Source: Mesorhizobium qingshengii | Lineage (GTDB): Bacteria > Pseudomonadota > Alphaproteobacteria > Rhizobiales > Rhizobiaceae | Assembly: GCF_900103325.1 (NCBI RefSeq) | Contig: NZ_FMXM01000006.1 | Coordinates: 62,001 to 126,000, forward strand | DNA: 64,000 nucleotides | Direction of reading: 5' to 3' | Shown here: one piece after another, positions 10,016 to 18,024 of the stretch | Numbering within the stretch: the stretch's first letter is position 1 | How the letters are laid out: the number at the start of each line of letters is the position of its first letter | Program-made: the position numbers and the translations under genes | The notes under the pieces: model-generated | What the model saw: only the letters and a program-made list of their open reading frames with translations | What the model was told of the DNA's origin: nothing | Databases searched by the model: none

Positions 10016-10560
10016 CCGGCATGCCCGCTACCGGGTCGCGATAGCGGCAACCGAGACGAGTGGCCGGCCGGCAAGGCTGGGCTGAATCCGTCTACCCGCC
10101 GCGATGGCCGGGATGATCAAGCTACCTTGCGCGATGGCGTGGGTTGCCGGGCCCACTCACCGGCGTCGCCAGCGTGGAGAGCGCGCCACCAATTGTGTCG
10201 CCATCGATCAGCCCCAACCCGCCAATCGCATCGATGAGCGGCGGATCGGGCATGCCTTGCGGTTGGCTTTGTGCATCCGTCATGAAATCCGAACTGACGA
10301 AGCGATGTAGTGGTTCGAAATGGCCGCATCGGTAGTGCTGCCCTGCCCGATTGCATAGGCTCCTATAGCCTCGCCCGAGGCGCGGTCGAGAGCACCAATC
10401 AAAGCCGCACCCTTGCCAGGATCGTGCCTTGCCCGATCGCGTAGCTGCCAACGATGTCGCTGGCGGCGCGGTCGAGCGCACCGACATCAACCGGTCGTGA
10501 TCGATAATTGCCGGCTCTCCGCATTTGGTACGTCTGGACACAAGTGTTGTAGACTGAAAA
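10016..10560. other. 545-nt stretch without an intact gene
   Basis: Contains no intact convincing reading frame. Its right half holds the decayed tandem repeat described at 10280-10524. The left half (10016-10279) shows nothing I can name. Confidence 0.7.
10280..10524 (-). pseudogene. Remnant of a short repeat protein, frameshifted
   Basis: Two imperfect 86-bp direct repeats (about 10337-10422 and 10423-10508) translate on the minus strand as GALDRAASDIVGSYAIGQG and GALDRASGEAIGAYAIGQG, but in different frames because the period is not a multiple of three. Many differences between the copies are third-base synonymous changes (GCG/GCT, GGC/GGA, TAC/TAT, GCG/GCA, CAA/CAG), which implies that both were once translated. 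A 1-nt deletion in an original 87-bp (29-residue) unit explains the frame shift. I do not recognise the family. Confidence 0.5.
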
Positions 10561-11472
10561 ATGGGGAACATGGCTCCGCTGTCGGAGTTGAAGAGAGACA
10601 CGAGGAGCATAGCGCTGAATCTGGAAGACATTGCCGGCCATCCGGCCTTGCACCGGTACGTTCAGGAACAGTCGCTGGCGCTGATCCGAATCTATGAAGA
10701 TAGCCCGCGGCTTGCTTCTATTTTTGCCACGCAGCAGCGCTGGCTGATGGGTCATGTCGGCCTAGCCATGCATTTCAGGCGGGACCCGAACGACCGCCGC
10801 AAGGACCTGACGGTATCGCGTTTCATCGAGGTCGTGCACCGGCACGCGGTGGCCAGCCGCAACACGGCGGACGCTTTCATCAAGGAGATGCTGCACTACA
10901 ACATCGCCGAGTATGTCTCGGGCGGGGACGGACGCACGCACCCCTTGCAGCCGACGGCGGCGACCGTTCGGACATTCACGGGCTGGGTTCTTGCGCATCT
11001 GCGGACGCTCGATCATCTCGACGGTGGCGACCGGCTGGCCAGGTTCCTGGAGCGGCCCGACATGGTTGCCAGGCTGCAGCCTCTGGTGGCGGACGGCCTG
11101 CTTGCCTCCAAGCCGGTGCGCGAACCCAACCAGACCTTTTCGCTGTTCATCTGGCTCAACAATGGCGGCATCGTCATGGACTGGCTGATGTCGGGCATCG
11201 ATCCCGATGATGCCGGCTTGGATCGGATTCCGACCAGCGTGGTTTCGATCGGCGATTTCGCCAGATGGCTCAAGCTCTCGCGGACCCACCTTGCCCGCAA
11301 GCTGCGCGATGCCGAGAATCTCGGCAGCATCGGCTGGCTCGGCCAGCGCGGCCATTCGGTGATGTGGGTCTCGAACACCTTCTTCCAGGAATACATGACC
11401 GTCCAGGCCGCCAAGCTGGCCATTGTCGATGCCGCTTTCGACGCCTGTTTTCCGGCATCCAGGATCGGCTGA
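10561..11472 (+). CDS. Unknown protein with helix-turn-helix-like C-terminal region
   Basis: A 303-residue soluble protein that I do not recognise. It is rich in Arg and His and has no signal peptide or membrane segment. Residues of about 225-275 (SIGDFARWLKLSRTHLARKL followed by IGWLGQRGHSVMWVS) resemble a winged helix-turn-helix, so DNA binding is possible. No clear ribosome site precedes the ATG at 10561; an in-frame ATG at 10570 is equally possible. A damaged second copy of its C-terminal quarter follows directly, so the gene has been partly duplicated. Neighbours give no functional hint. Confidence 0.6.
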   Translation: MGNMAPLSELKRDTRSIALNLEDIAGHPALHRYVQEQSLALIRIYEDSPRLASIFATQQRWLMGHVGLAMHFRRDPNDRRKDLTVSRFIEVVHRHAVASRNTADAFIKEMLHYNIAEYVSGGDGRTHPLQPTAATVRTFTGWVLAHLRTLDHLDGGDRLARFLERPDMVARLQPLVADGLLASKPVREPNQTFSLFIWLNNGGIVMDWLMSGIDPDDAGLDRIPTSVVSIGDFARWLKLSRTHLARKLRDAENLGSIGWLGQRGHSVMWVSNTFFQEYMTVQAAKLAIVDAAFDACFPASRIG

Positions 11473-11504
11473 ACATTCCCTCGGACTGCGCTGGCGGCGG
11501 CGTC

Positions 11505-11706
11505 AATCGGCGATTCGCCAAATGGCTCGAGCTGTCGCGAACCTATGCCGAAAGACCTCGGCGTCGGCTGGCTCGGCCAGCGCGCCCATTCGGTGATGTG
11601 GGTGTCGAGCGATTTCCACCGGGAGTCCATGGCCGTCCAGGCCGTCGGAGTGGCCATCATCGACGCCGCCTTCGCCTCGGCCTTTGGCTCGCCGGCAGGC
11701 AGTTGA
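11505..11706 (+). pseudogene. Broken partial duplicate of the upstream gene's C-terminus
   Basis: The segment repeats 11248-11472. In one frame FAKWLELSRTY matches FARWLKLSRTH of the parent. After a short deletion and a frame change, GVGWLGQRAHSVMWVSS and MAVQAVGVAIIDAAFASAF match the parent's IGWLGQRGHSVMWVS and MTVQAAKLAIVDAAFDACF, ending at a TGA at 11704-11706. It has no start codon or ribosome site of its own and cannot make the full domain. Confidence 0.75.
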
Positions 11707-11795
11707 TTTGTGCGGCATCCCCCATGCGGGGGATGCGCAGCGACGATCGCCCGGCGATCAGGACTCGCATTAGCGACGAGCAGGCGTCGGCGTTC

Positions 11796-13310
11796 TCAAT
11801 CGATATCGAACGAGACGCCCTGGGCAAGCGGCAGCGCCTTGGAATAGTTCACCGTGTTGGTGGCGCGGCGCATATAGGCCTTCCACGCATCGGAGCCGCT
11901 CTCGCGGCCGCCGCCGGTTTCCTTCTCACCGCCGAAGGCACCACCGATCTCGGCTCCCGACGTGCCGATGTTGACGTTGGCGATGCCGCAATCCGAACCG
12001 TCGACACCGAGGAAGCGCTCGGATTCCTGCAGGTCGCGGGTGAAGATCGACGACGACAGGCCGGCGCCGACCGCATTGTGCTCATCGAGCACGGCGTCGA
12101 AATCCGAATATTTCATCACATAGAGGATCGGTGCGAAGGTCTCTTCCGTCACCGGAGCCACCTGCTTCGGCATTTCGACCAGCGCCGGATGCACATAATA
12201 GGCATCCGGATGGCCATTCTCGACCCGCGTACCGCCGGTCACCTTGCCGCCATGGGCGGTGGCTTCCTTCAGCGCCTTCTGCATGGCGTCGAAGGCGGCC
12301 TTGTCGATCAGCGGCCCGACCAGCGAGGACGTCTCCAGCGGATTGCCAACCGAGACGCTTTCGTAGGCCTTCTTCAGACGTGGAACCAGGGTATCATAGA
12401 CGCTGTCATGCACGAACAGGCGCCGCAGCGTGGTGCAGCGCTGGCCGGCCGTGCCCATCGCTCCAAAGGCGATGGCGCGTAGCGCCATGTCGAGATCGGC
12501 GGTCGGACAGACGATGCCGGCATTGTTGCCGCCGAGTTCCAGCACGGCGCGGGCAAAGCGCTTGGCCAGGCGCGGGCCGACATCGCGGCCCATGCGGGTC
12601 GAGCCGGTGGCCGAAACCAGCGGCACCTTGGGGTGATCGACCAGGATTTCGCCAACGGCGCGGTCGCCGATCAGCACCGGCGCCAGCCCCTGCGGCGCGT
12701 CCGTGCCGAAACGCTTGACGGCGCGCTTGAAAATCGCCTCGCAGGCAAGTGCGGTCAGCGGCGTCTTCTCCGACGGCTTCCACACCACCGCATCGCCGCA
12801 GACCAGCGCCAGCGCCGCGTTCCACGACCACACCGCGACCGGGAAGTTGAAGGCGGAAATGACACCGACGACGCCCAGCGGATGCCAGGTCTCCATCATG
12901 CGGTGGCCCGGACGCTCGGTGGCGATGGTCAGGCCGTACAATTGCCGGGAAAGACCGACGGCGAAATCGCAGATGTCGATCATCTCCTGCACTTCGCCGA
13001 GGCCCTCGGACGGGATCTTGCCGACCTCGATCGACACCAGCCGGCCAAGCTCGGCCTTGTGCGCGCGCAGCTCCTCGCCGAGCAGCCGTACCAGCTCGCC
13101 CCGCCGCGGGCCCGGCACCAGCCGCCAGGACTGGAACGCCTTGTGCGCGGCATCGATGGTCTTGGCCGCGTCAGCCGGCGAGATGGTCTTCAGCGCCGCG
13201 ATCTGCTCGCCCGTCACCGGGCTGCGCACGATCAGGTCGCCCCCGACAAGCGCCTCCCTGGCGACGCCCAGTTTCGCCAGCAATTCGGCCGTTTCCTTCG
13301 CAATCGTCAT
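11796..13310 (-). CDS. amaB: L-piperidine-6-carboxylate / aminoadipate-semialdehyde dehydrogenase (ALDH7 family)
   Basis: A 504-residue aldehyde dehydrogenase of the antiquitin (ALDH7) group, which oxidises L-aminoadipate semialdehyde to L-aminoadipate in lysine and pipecolate breakdown. Catalytic Cys292 lies in GTAGQRCTT and Glu258 in LELGGNN. The C-terminal GGAFGGEKETGGGRESGSDA is characteristic of this group. Start 13310 has AAGGGA about 5 nt upstream; the frame runs open further but without a site. It stands alone, with a fragment of an unrelated gene downstream and the sigma-factor gene about 180 nt upstream on the same strand. Glutaryl-CoA dehydrogenase at 26028 belongs to a connected part of lysine catabolism. 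Confidence 0.85.
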   Translation of the reverse strand: MTIAKETAELLAKLGVAREALVGGDLIVRSPVTGEQIAALKTISPADAAKTIDAAHKAFQSWRLVPGPRRGELVRLLGEELRAHKAELGRLVSIEVGKIPSEGLGEVQEMIDICDFAVGLSRQLYGLTIATERPGHRMMETWHPLGVVGVISAFNFPVAVWSWNAALALVCGDAVVWKPSEKTPLTALACEAIFKRAVKRFGTDAPQGLAPVLIGDRAVGEILVDHPKVPLVSATGSTRMGRDVGPRLAKRFARAVLELGGNNAGIVCPTADLDMALRAIAFGAMGTAGQRCTTLRRLFVHDSVYDTLVPRLKKAYESVSVGNPLETSSLVGPLIDKAAFDAMQKALKEATAHGGKVTGGTRVENGHPDAYYVHPALVEMPKQVAPVTEETFAPILYVMKYSDFDAVLDEHNAVGAGLSSSIFTRDLQESERFLGVDGSDCGIANVNIGTSGAEIGGAFGGEKETGGGRESGSDAWKAYMRRATNTVNYSKALPLAQGVSFDID

Positions 13311-13491
13311 TTTTGTCCCTTTCAGATCCGTTCGCCATCCTATGGCTCCGGTCAAAGCCTTGCGCCATGCGCTCTGTGTGCCGACGGGCACATCAGCGCT
13401 GTCATGGCGTGGCATTACTCGTTTCAGGGCAAAATCGCCACCCCGGCATGGTCCAAGCCGGGCGCAGACCGTTGAACCAGAGGCAGCCGCG

Positions 13492-14766
13492 TCATTTTGC
13501 CGAGCGGGCAGTCCCCAGCACGGCACCATCTTTCATCAAGCGGTCGATATGCATGCGGATATGGGCGGCCTCCGCCGCCGTGTTGGCAAGCGAAATGGCG
13601 CGGTCGAAGGCAACACGCGCCTCTTCGCCCCGGTCGAGTTGCATCAGCAGGCCACCCTTGAGGCCGAAGAAGTGGAAATAGCCTGAGAGCCTCTGTTCGA
13701 GCGGCTCGATCATGGCGAGCGCCGCTTCCGGGCCGCGCACCTTGGAGACCGCGACCGCACGGTTGAGCGTGACCACCGGCGACGGTTGCATCTGTTCGAG
13801 CAGGCCGTAGAGCAGGTCGATCTCCACCCAGTCAGTGTCCTCGGCCTTCTCGGCCCGCGCATGCAGCGCGCCGATCGCCGCTTGCACCTGGTAGGGGCCA
13901 GGCTTACGATGGCGCAGCGCCTTGTCGACCAGCGCCAGCCCCTCGTCGATCATCTTGCGGCTCCACAGGCTGCGATCCTGGTCCTCGAGCAGGACGATCT
14001 CGCCATTCTCGTCGAAACGGGCCGGTGCGCGCGCATGCTGCAGAAGCAGCAGCGCCGTCAGACCCATGATCTCCGGCTCGGTCTGGAACAGCCGCAGCAA
14101 CAGCCGGGCCAGCCGGATCGCCTCCTCGCACAGCGGCGCGCGGGCCGGTGCCTCGCCGCTGTTGGTCGAATAGCCCTCGTTGAAGATCAGGTAGACCATT
14201 GCCGCGACGGCGGCGAGCCGCTCGGAGCGCTCGACAGCGTCCGGCGTCTCGAACGGCACGCCGGCATCGGCGATGCGCGCCTTGGCGCGGGTGATGCGTT
14301 GCTCCATGGCGCTTTCGCCGACCAGGAAGGCGCGCGCGATCTGTTTGACGGTAAGGCCGGAGACAACGCGCAGCGCAACCGCGATCTGCTGTGTCGCCGG
14401 CAGATCGGGATGACAGCAGATGAACAGCAGCCGCAAGATGTCGTCGCGGTAATGCGCCCCGTCCAGCCGCTCGGCTATGTCGCTTTCGGCGTCTTCCAGA
14501 TCCGAGATCTGGTCCTCCTCCGGCATCGGTGCCTGCTTGGCACGCTTGCGCACCGCATCGATGCCGCTGTTGCGGCCAACGAAGATCAGCCAGGCCGCCG
14601 GATCGCGCGGCGGCCCGTTTTGCGGCCAGTTCTTCAGCGCCCTGAGACACGCGTCCTGGAAAGCCTCCTCCGCGGTATCGAGATCGCGGAAATAACGCAG
14701 CAGCGCGCCCATCGCTTGCGGGCGGGCAGCGCTGATCGCCGAGCTGATCCAGGCAAGCTCGGTCAT
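13492..14766 (-). CDS. RNA polymerase sigma factor, ECF42-like, with long C-terminal extension
   Basis: A 424-residue protein, twice the length of an ordinary ECF sigma factor. Region 2 lies at about 10-80 (ALLRYFRDLDTAEEAFQDAC, WLIFVGRNSGIDAVRKRAK) and region 4 at about 120-180 (VALRVVSGLTVKQIARAFLV). The remaining 240 residues are helical and TPR-like (NEGYSTNSGE, EAIRLARLL, LNRAVAVSKV), as in the ECF42 group. It overlaps the preceding YCII/DGPF gene by 4 nt (ATGA), the standard ECF42 pairing, so the two are translationally coupled. No anti-sigma factor gene is visible, as expected for this group. The signal is unknown. Confidence 0.88.
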   Translation of the reverse strand: MTELAWISSAISAARPQAMGALLRYFRDLDTAEEAFQDACLRALKNWPQNGPPRDPAAWLIFVGRNSGIDAVRKRAKQAPMPEEDQISDLEDAESDIAERLDGAHYRDDILRLLFICCHPDLPATQQIAVALRVVSGLTVKQIARAFLVGESAMEQRITRAKARIADAGVPFETPDAVERSERLAAVAAMVYLIFNEGYSTNSGEAPARAPLCEEAIRLARLLLRLFQTEPEIMGLTALLLLQHARAPARFDENGEIVLLEDQDRSLWSRKMIDEGLALVDKALRHRKPGPYQVQAAIGALHARAEKAEDTDWVEIDLLYGLLEQMQPSPVVTLNRAVAVSKVRGPEAALAMIEPLEQRLSGYFHFFGLKGGLLMQLDRGEEARVAFDRAISLANTAAEAAHIRMHIDRLMKDGAVLGTARSAK

Positions 14767-15137
14767 GCGGGAACCTTGCGGGGATTGAACACCGATACCG
14801 GCCGGATCTCATAGGAGCCGCCGCTCGGATTGACCTCGGAAAGTTCGCGGGCGAACTCCACGGCCTCGTCGAGATCGGCACATTCGAGCGTATAGAAGCC
14901 GAGGAACTGCTCCTTGGTCTCGGCGAATGGACCATCGATGACGACCGCTTCGCCCTTGACCTTTCTCAGCGTCGTTGCCGCCGTGGTCGGCAGCAGCCGC
15001 GCCACCGGGCCAAGCCGGCCGGCCTTGGCATACTTGTCCTGGACATCGAGGAGCTTGGCCATGACGTCGTCGTCCTGCGCCTTGCTCCACGAGCTGACGA
15101 CATCTTCGGAAGCATAGCAGAGGATTGCGTAGAGCAT
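14763..15137 (-). CDS. YCII/DGPF-domain protein, partner of the ECF42-type sigma factor
   Basis: A 124-residue protein of the YCII-related fold. It opens MLYAILCYASEDV and carries VIDGPFAETKEQFLGFYTLE, containing the signature DGPF. This family is encoded next to ECF42 sigma factors across bacteria and has been proposed to relate to their function, but its biochemical activity is unsettled. AAAAGGACC precedes the ATG. It is the first gene of the two-gene operon and lies behind the candidate ECF promoter at 15162-15188. Confidence 0.88.
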   Translation of the reverse strand: MLYAILCYASEDVVSSWSKAQDDDVMAKLLDVQDKYAKAGRLGPVARLLPTTAATTLRKVKGEAVVIDGPFAETKEQFLGFYTLECADLDEAVEFARELSEVNPSGGSYEIRPVSVFNPRKVPA

Positions 15138-15161
15138 TGCTGGTCCTTTTCTCTGTCAAAG

Positions 15162-15188
15162 GACGAAACACTAGGACTGATCCCGACA
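15162..15188 (-). promoter_or_regulatory. Candidate autoregulated ECF42-type promoter
   Basis: On the minus strand TGTCGG (15188-15183), a 17-nt spacer and CGTC (15165-15162) precede the DGPF gene start by 25 nt. This fits the TGTCGA / CGTC-type -35 and -10 elements that I recall for ECF42 sigma factors. No sigma-70-like promoter is evident in this gap. Confidence 0.5.
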
Positions 15189-15243
15189 TTGCGTCGATAA
15201 AAAAATCAGGGAATTGCGGAATTGGTGACCGCCATACCGTGTG

Positions 15244-16335
15244 TCAGCGCTCGCGCGTCTTCAGCCACCTCAGCACCAGCGCTTCCTCGTCATCGAGACC
15301 GTCAATCGAGCGCTTGCGCTTGTTGGCCTCCATCATTTCGTCGAGTAGCCGGCCTTGCGCCCAGGCCTCGAAGATCTGCGGGTGGATATAGCATTTGCGG
15401 CATACGGCGCGCGTGTTGCCCAGCCGCTCGGCGACATTGTCAATGACGCTGTTCATCACCCGCTTTTGCTGCGAGCGGCTTTCCGGCAATTCCGTCCGTG
15501 CAAACAGGGACGCGGCTCGGATGGTGCCGCCCCATGTCCGGAAATGCTTGGAGCTGAAGTCGGTGCCCACGGCCTCCCGGATAAAGCAATTGACGTCCTC
15601 GGAATGGACCGGCCGCCTGTTGCCGTCTTCATCGAGATACTGGAACAGTTTCTGACCTGGCAGCTCCTGCGCCCCGCGAACGATCCCGGCGATGCGGCGG
15701 TCGACCAGCTTCAATTTCCATTCCTTGCCGGACTTGCCCTTGAAGGCGAAACGCAGGCTTGAGCCGACGATATCGACATGGCGGTCGCGCAATGTCGTCA
15801 GCCCGAAACTCTTGTTGTCGCGGGCGTAGGCGGCATTGCCGACCCGGATCATCGTATTGTCGAGCAGCCAGACGACCGCCGCGACGACGCGCTCGAGCGG
15901 CAAGCCGCGACGGCGCAGATCGGCGTCGATCCGACGCCGCAGTTCGGGCAGGCTTTCGGCGAATCCGGAAAGGCTCGAATATTTGGCGCCATCACGCACG
16001 TCGGCCCATTGTGGATGATAGCGGTACTGCTTGCGTCCACGCTGGTCCCTGCCGGTCGCCTGGATATGGCCATCGGCATCGGGCGAAATCCAGACATCCG
16101 TCCAGGCCGGCGGAATGGCGATCGCCTCGATGCGCGCCCTGCTGGCGTCCGAGACTGCCCGCCCATCTGGTCCCTTGTAGGAAAATCCCTTGCCCGTCTT
16201 CACCCGGCGAATACCGGGCTCGGCATCGGTGATGTAGGTGAGCGCGGCCTCCTTGGCCGAAATTTGCGCCCGCCCCCTTATGCTGTTTTCCTCTCCGGTC
16301 GATCGACCAACGTGCGTCTCTGACTTGTCCAGCAT
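15244..16335 (-). CDS. DNA topoisomerase IB (eukaryote/poxvirus-like type)
   Basis: A 363-residue type IB topoisomerase, which relaxes supercoils through a 3'-phosphotyrosyl nick and needs no ATP. Visible are the conserved TMIRVGNAAYARDN segment, the KHFRTWGGT motif with its catalytic arginine, and the nucleophile Tyr316 in RAVCRKCYIHP. Length fits bacterial members of the family. About 30 N-terminal residues precede conserved sequence and may be dispensable. It stands alone between the sigma-factor operon and the glycosyltransferase operon. Such enzymes are accessory in bacteria and are often found in rhizobial genomes. Confidence 0.9.
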   Translation of the reverse strand: MLDKSETHVGRSTGEENSIRGRAQISAKEAALTYITDAEPGIRRVKTGKGFSYKGPDGRAVSDASRARIEAIAIPPAWTDVWISPDADGHIQATGRDQRGRKQYRYHPQWADVRDGAKYSSLSGFAESLPELRRRIDADLRRRGLPLERVVAAVVWLLDNTMIRVGNAAYARDNKSFGLTTLRDRHVDIVGSSLRFAFKGKSGKEWKLKLVDRRIAGIVRGAQELPGQKLFQYLDEDGNRRPVHSEDVNCFIREAVGTDFSSKHFRTWGGTIRAASLFARTELPESRSQQKRVMNSVIDNVAERLGNTRAVCRKCYIHPQIFEAWAQGRLLDEMMEANKRKRSIDGLDDEEALVLRWLKTRER

Positions 16336-16405
16336 GTGTGCTCCACCGGATTTATCCGAGGATAAGCAACGGATTGGCTGCTGGTTCCGCAGGCGGGCTG
16401 AAAAG

Positions 16406-17149
16406 CTATCCTTCTGCCTCGGCCGTCAGATCGGCCATCCACATCCTGCCATCATCGACATGCGGCGGATGGTATCCACGGCCCGGCGGGATTCTCTCGA
16501 AACGAGCATCGGTCTCGTCGGTTAGATAATCGTAGCCGATGTCCTGCATCTCATGTTTGGGATCGAGATGCCGGTAGAGGGCTTGTCGGCCTGAACGACG
16601 CTTAGGCTCAATCATTTTCAGATGATACAGGTTGAGGTCTGTATCTTTCTCCCTGAAGCCAAGATCGCCAGGATACCAAAGGCCATGCAGTTCCTGCGAC
16701 CGATACCGCACGGGATCGTATGCGCGAAAAAGGCGATGCTGCATTTTCGCACCCCAGATGCCGTCAATTCTGTAATCCGTTGATGAATACATTTCGCGGA
16801 AGCGGAATCCCCATGCAATGCGTTGATGACGGCTTGTTAATTGCCCAATTCGATCCGCGGTCGCACGTTCCAGCCGCTCATCGGGATCCACAGCCAGAAT
16901 CCAGTCGGCCCCCGCGTCACGCGCCGATTCGAGCAAAAGTGTCCTTCGCTGGGTCTCGCTGCTGAAAATGCCCTGCGCCTGGCGATCGTCAAAGGCAATC
17001 CAGCCATCGACGATCGGATCCAGATTGGCAACCAGGTCAGGCACCAGGTGCGCGTCATAGCGGTAGCTGAACACTGCAATCGTTCTCATGCGCGTCCAGA
17101 AAAATCTGCCGCGTCGCCACCGCCTGTCCTTGATGTGGCTGGTAATCAT
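16406..17149 (-). CDS. Glycosyltransferase-like protein (GT2-related)
   Basis: A 247-residue protein of the nucleotide-sugar transferase fold. A core strand is MRTIAVFSYRYDAHLVPDL, and DWILAVDPDERLER carries the DxD-like metal/nucleotide site. ATG at 17149 overlaps the stop of the previous gene (ATGA), which favours it; ATG at 17089, just before the conserved strand, is also possible. It is the last gene of a three-gene operon of glycosyltransferases. The polymer or lipid modified is not evident. Confidence 0.72.
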   Translation of the reverse strand: MITSHIKDRRWRRGRFFWTRMRTIAVFSYRYDAHLVPDLVANLDPIVDGWIAFDDRQAQGIFSSETQRRTLLLESARDAGADWILAVDPDERLERATADRIGQLTSRHQRIAWGFRFREMYSSTDYRIDGIWGAKMQHRLFRAYDPVRYRSQELHGLWYPGDLGFREKDTDLNLYHLKMIEPKRRSGRQALYRHLDPKHEMQDIGYDYLTDETDARFERIPPGRGYHPPHVDDGRMWMADLTAEAEG

Positions 17150-18024
17150 CCTTGGGCCGCCCGGTCATTCTTCAAGCGACCGCGAGCACCGAAATAGATG
17201 CCGAGAGATTTTGCGAACAGGGCCAACACGACAATCGGCATCGAACGCGCGACGAAGGTCAACTCCGGTCCAGACAGCCCGATCCCTGCCAGTTTTCGGA
17301 TCTGCCGGCGATCTTTGAAATTGTTGCGGGCGAGTCGAAAAGGCTTGGCCCGAGTTGTCCCCGTGTAATAGGCGCCACTGCGATAGCCGCGCCTGTACTG
17401 GTCGATGAGCAAACCGCGCAATCGCGTCTCGTTGCGATGGATCGTTCTAACCTCCGGTTCCCAGACCGGCTCGAGCTCCGGTGGCAACCTTTTGAGAAAT
17501 TCGGTGTCCTCGGCAACCCGCATCGATTCGTCGAACAGGCCGTATTCCTCGAACAGCCGGCGGTCGAAGGAGACGCCGTAGCGCAGCGCCAGTTCTGCGG
17601 GAAGGCCGGGAAGCCGGCGCGCGAACAGGGCCAGATATGCGGCGCAGGCGAACGGATTGCGGGGATGACTGTTCGAAATCGCGCTCGAAACCGTGGGAGC
17701 CCCAGCCACATGCCGGCGTATTCGTGCCTCCGCCCAACCCGGGCAAGCAAGGCAATCGTCCGCAAGGAAAGCAACAAAGGGCGCCCTCGTGGCCGCGATC
17801 CCGATATTGCGCGCAGCCCCGACGAATACCTGCCGGGCGATTTCGATCACCGGCAGTTCGACACCGGCGTCGGACAGAAGCGATTTCGCATCCCCCCCGC
17901 CAGAGTTGACCACGACAATCTCCAGGGGCACGCCCTGATCGATGAGAGATCTGACCGAATCGACGATACTTGCCGGCGCTCGGCAGCCAATCACGATAAC
18001 CGCCAAGTCGGGTTCGGCTGTCAT
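17146..18024 (-). CDS. Glycosyltransferase family 2 protein
   Basis: A 292-residue GT-A fold transferase. The N-terminal strand is DLAVIVIGCRAPASI, followed by EIVVVNSGGGDAK and GAARNIGIAATRAPFVAFLA, then DDC in place of the common DxD. A hydrophobic patch near the C-terminus (SMPIVVLALFAKSLGIYFGA) suggests membrane contact. ATG at 18024 shares one base with the stop of the upstream gene (TGATG), so the two are translationally coupled. A longer frame to 18282 runs inside the upstream gene and is rejected. Confidence 0.8.
   Translation of the reverse strand: MTAEPDLAVIVIGCRAPASIVDSVRSLIDQGVPLEIVVVNSGGGDAKSLLSDAGVELPVIEIARQVFVGAARNIGIAATRAPFVAFLADDCLACPGWAEARIRRHVAGAPTVSSAISNSHPRNPFACAAYLALFARRLPGLPAELALRYGVSFDRRLFEEYGLFDESMRVAEDTEFLKRLPPELEPVWEPEVRTIHRNETRLRGLLIDQYRRGYRSGAYYTGTTRAKPFRLARNNFKDRRQIRKLAGIGLSGPELTFVARSMPIVVLALFAKSLGIYFGARGRLKNDRAAQG

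Noticed and set aside
10310..10330. TGGTTCGAAATGG as the T-arm of a tRNA
   Set aside because: No acceptor stem, anticodon arm or CCA end can be built around it.
10016..11795. A mobile element or integration site
   Set aside because: The region is decayed but shows no transposase, integrase or terminal inverted repeat.
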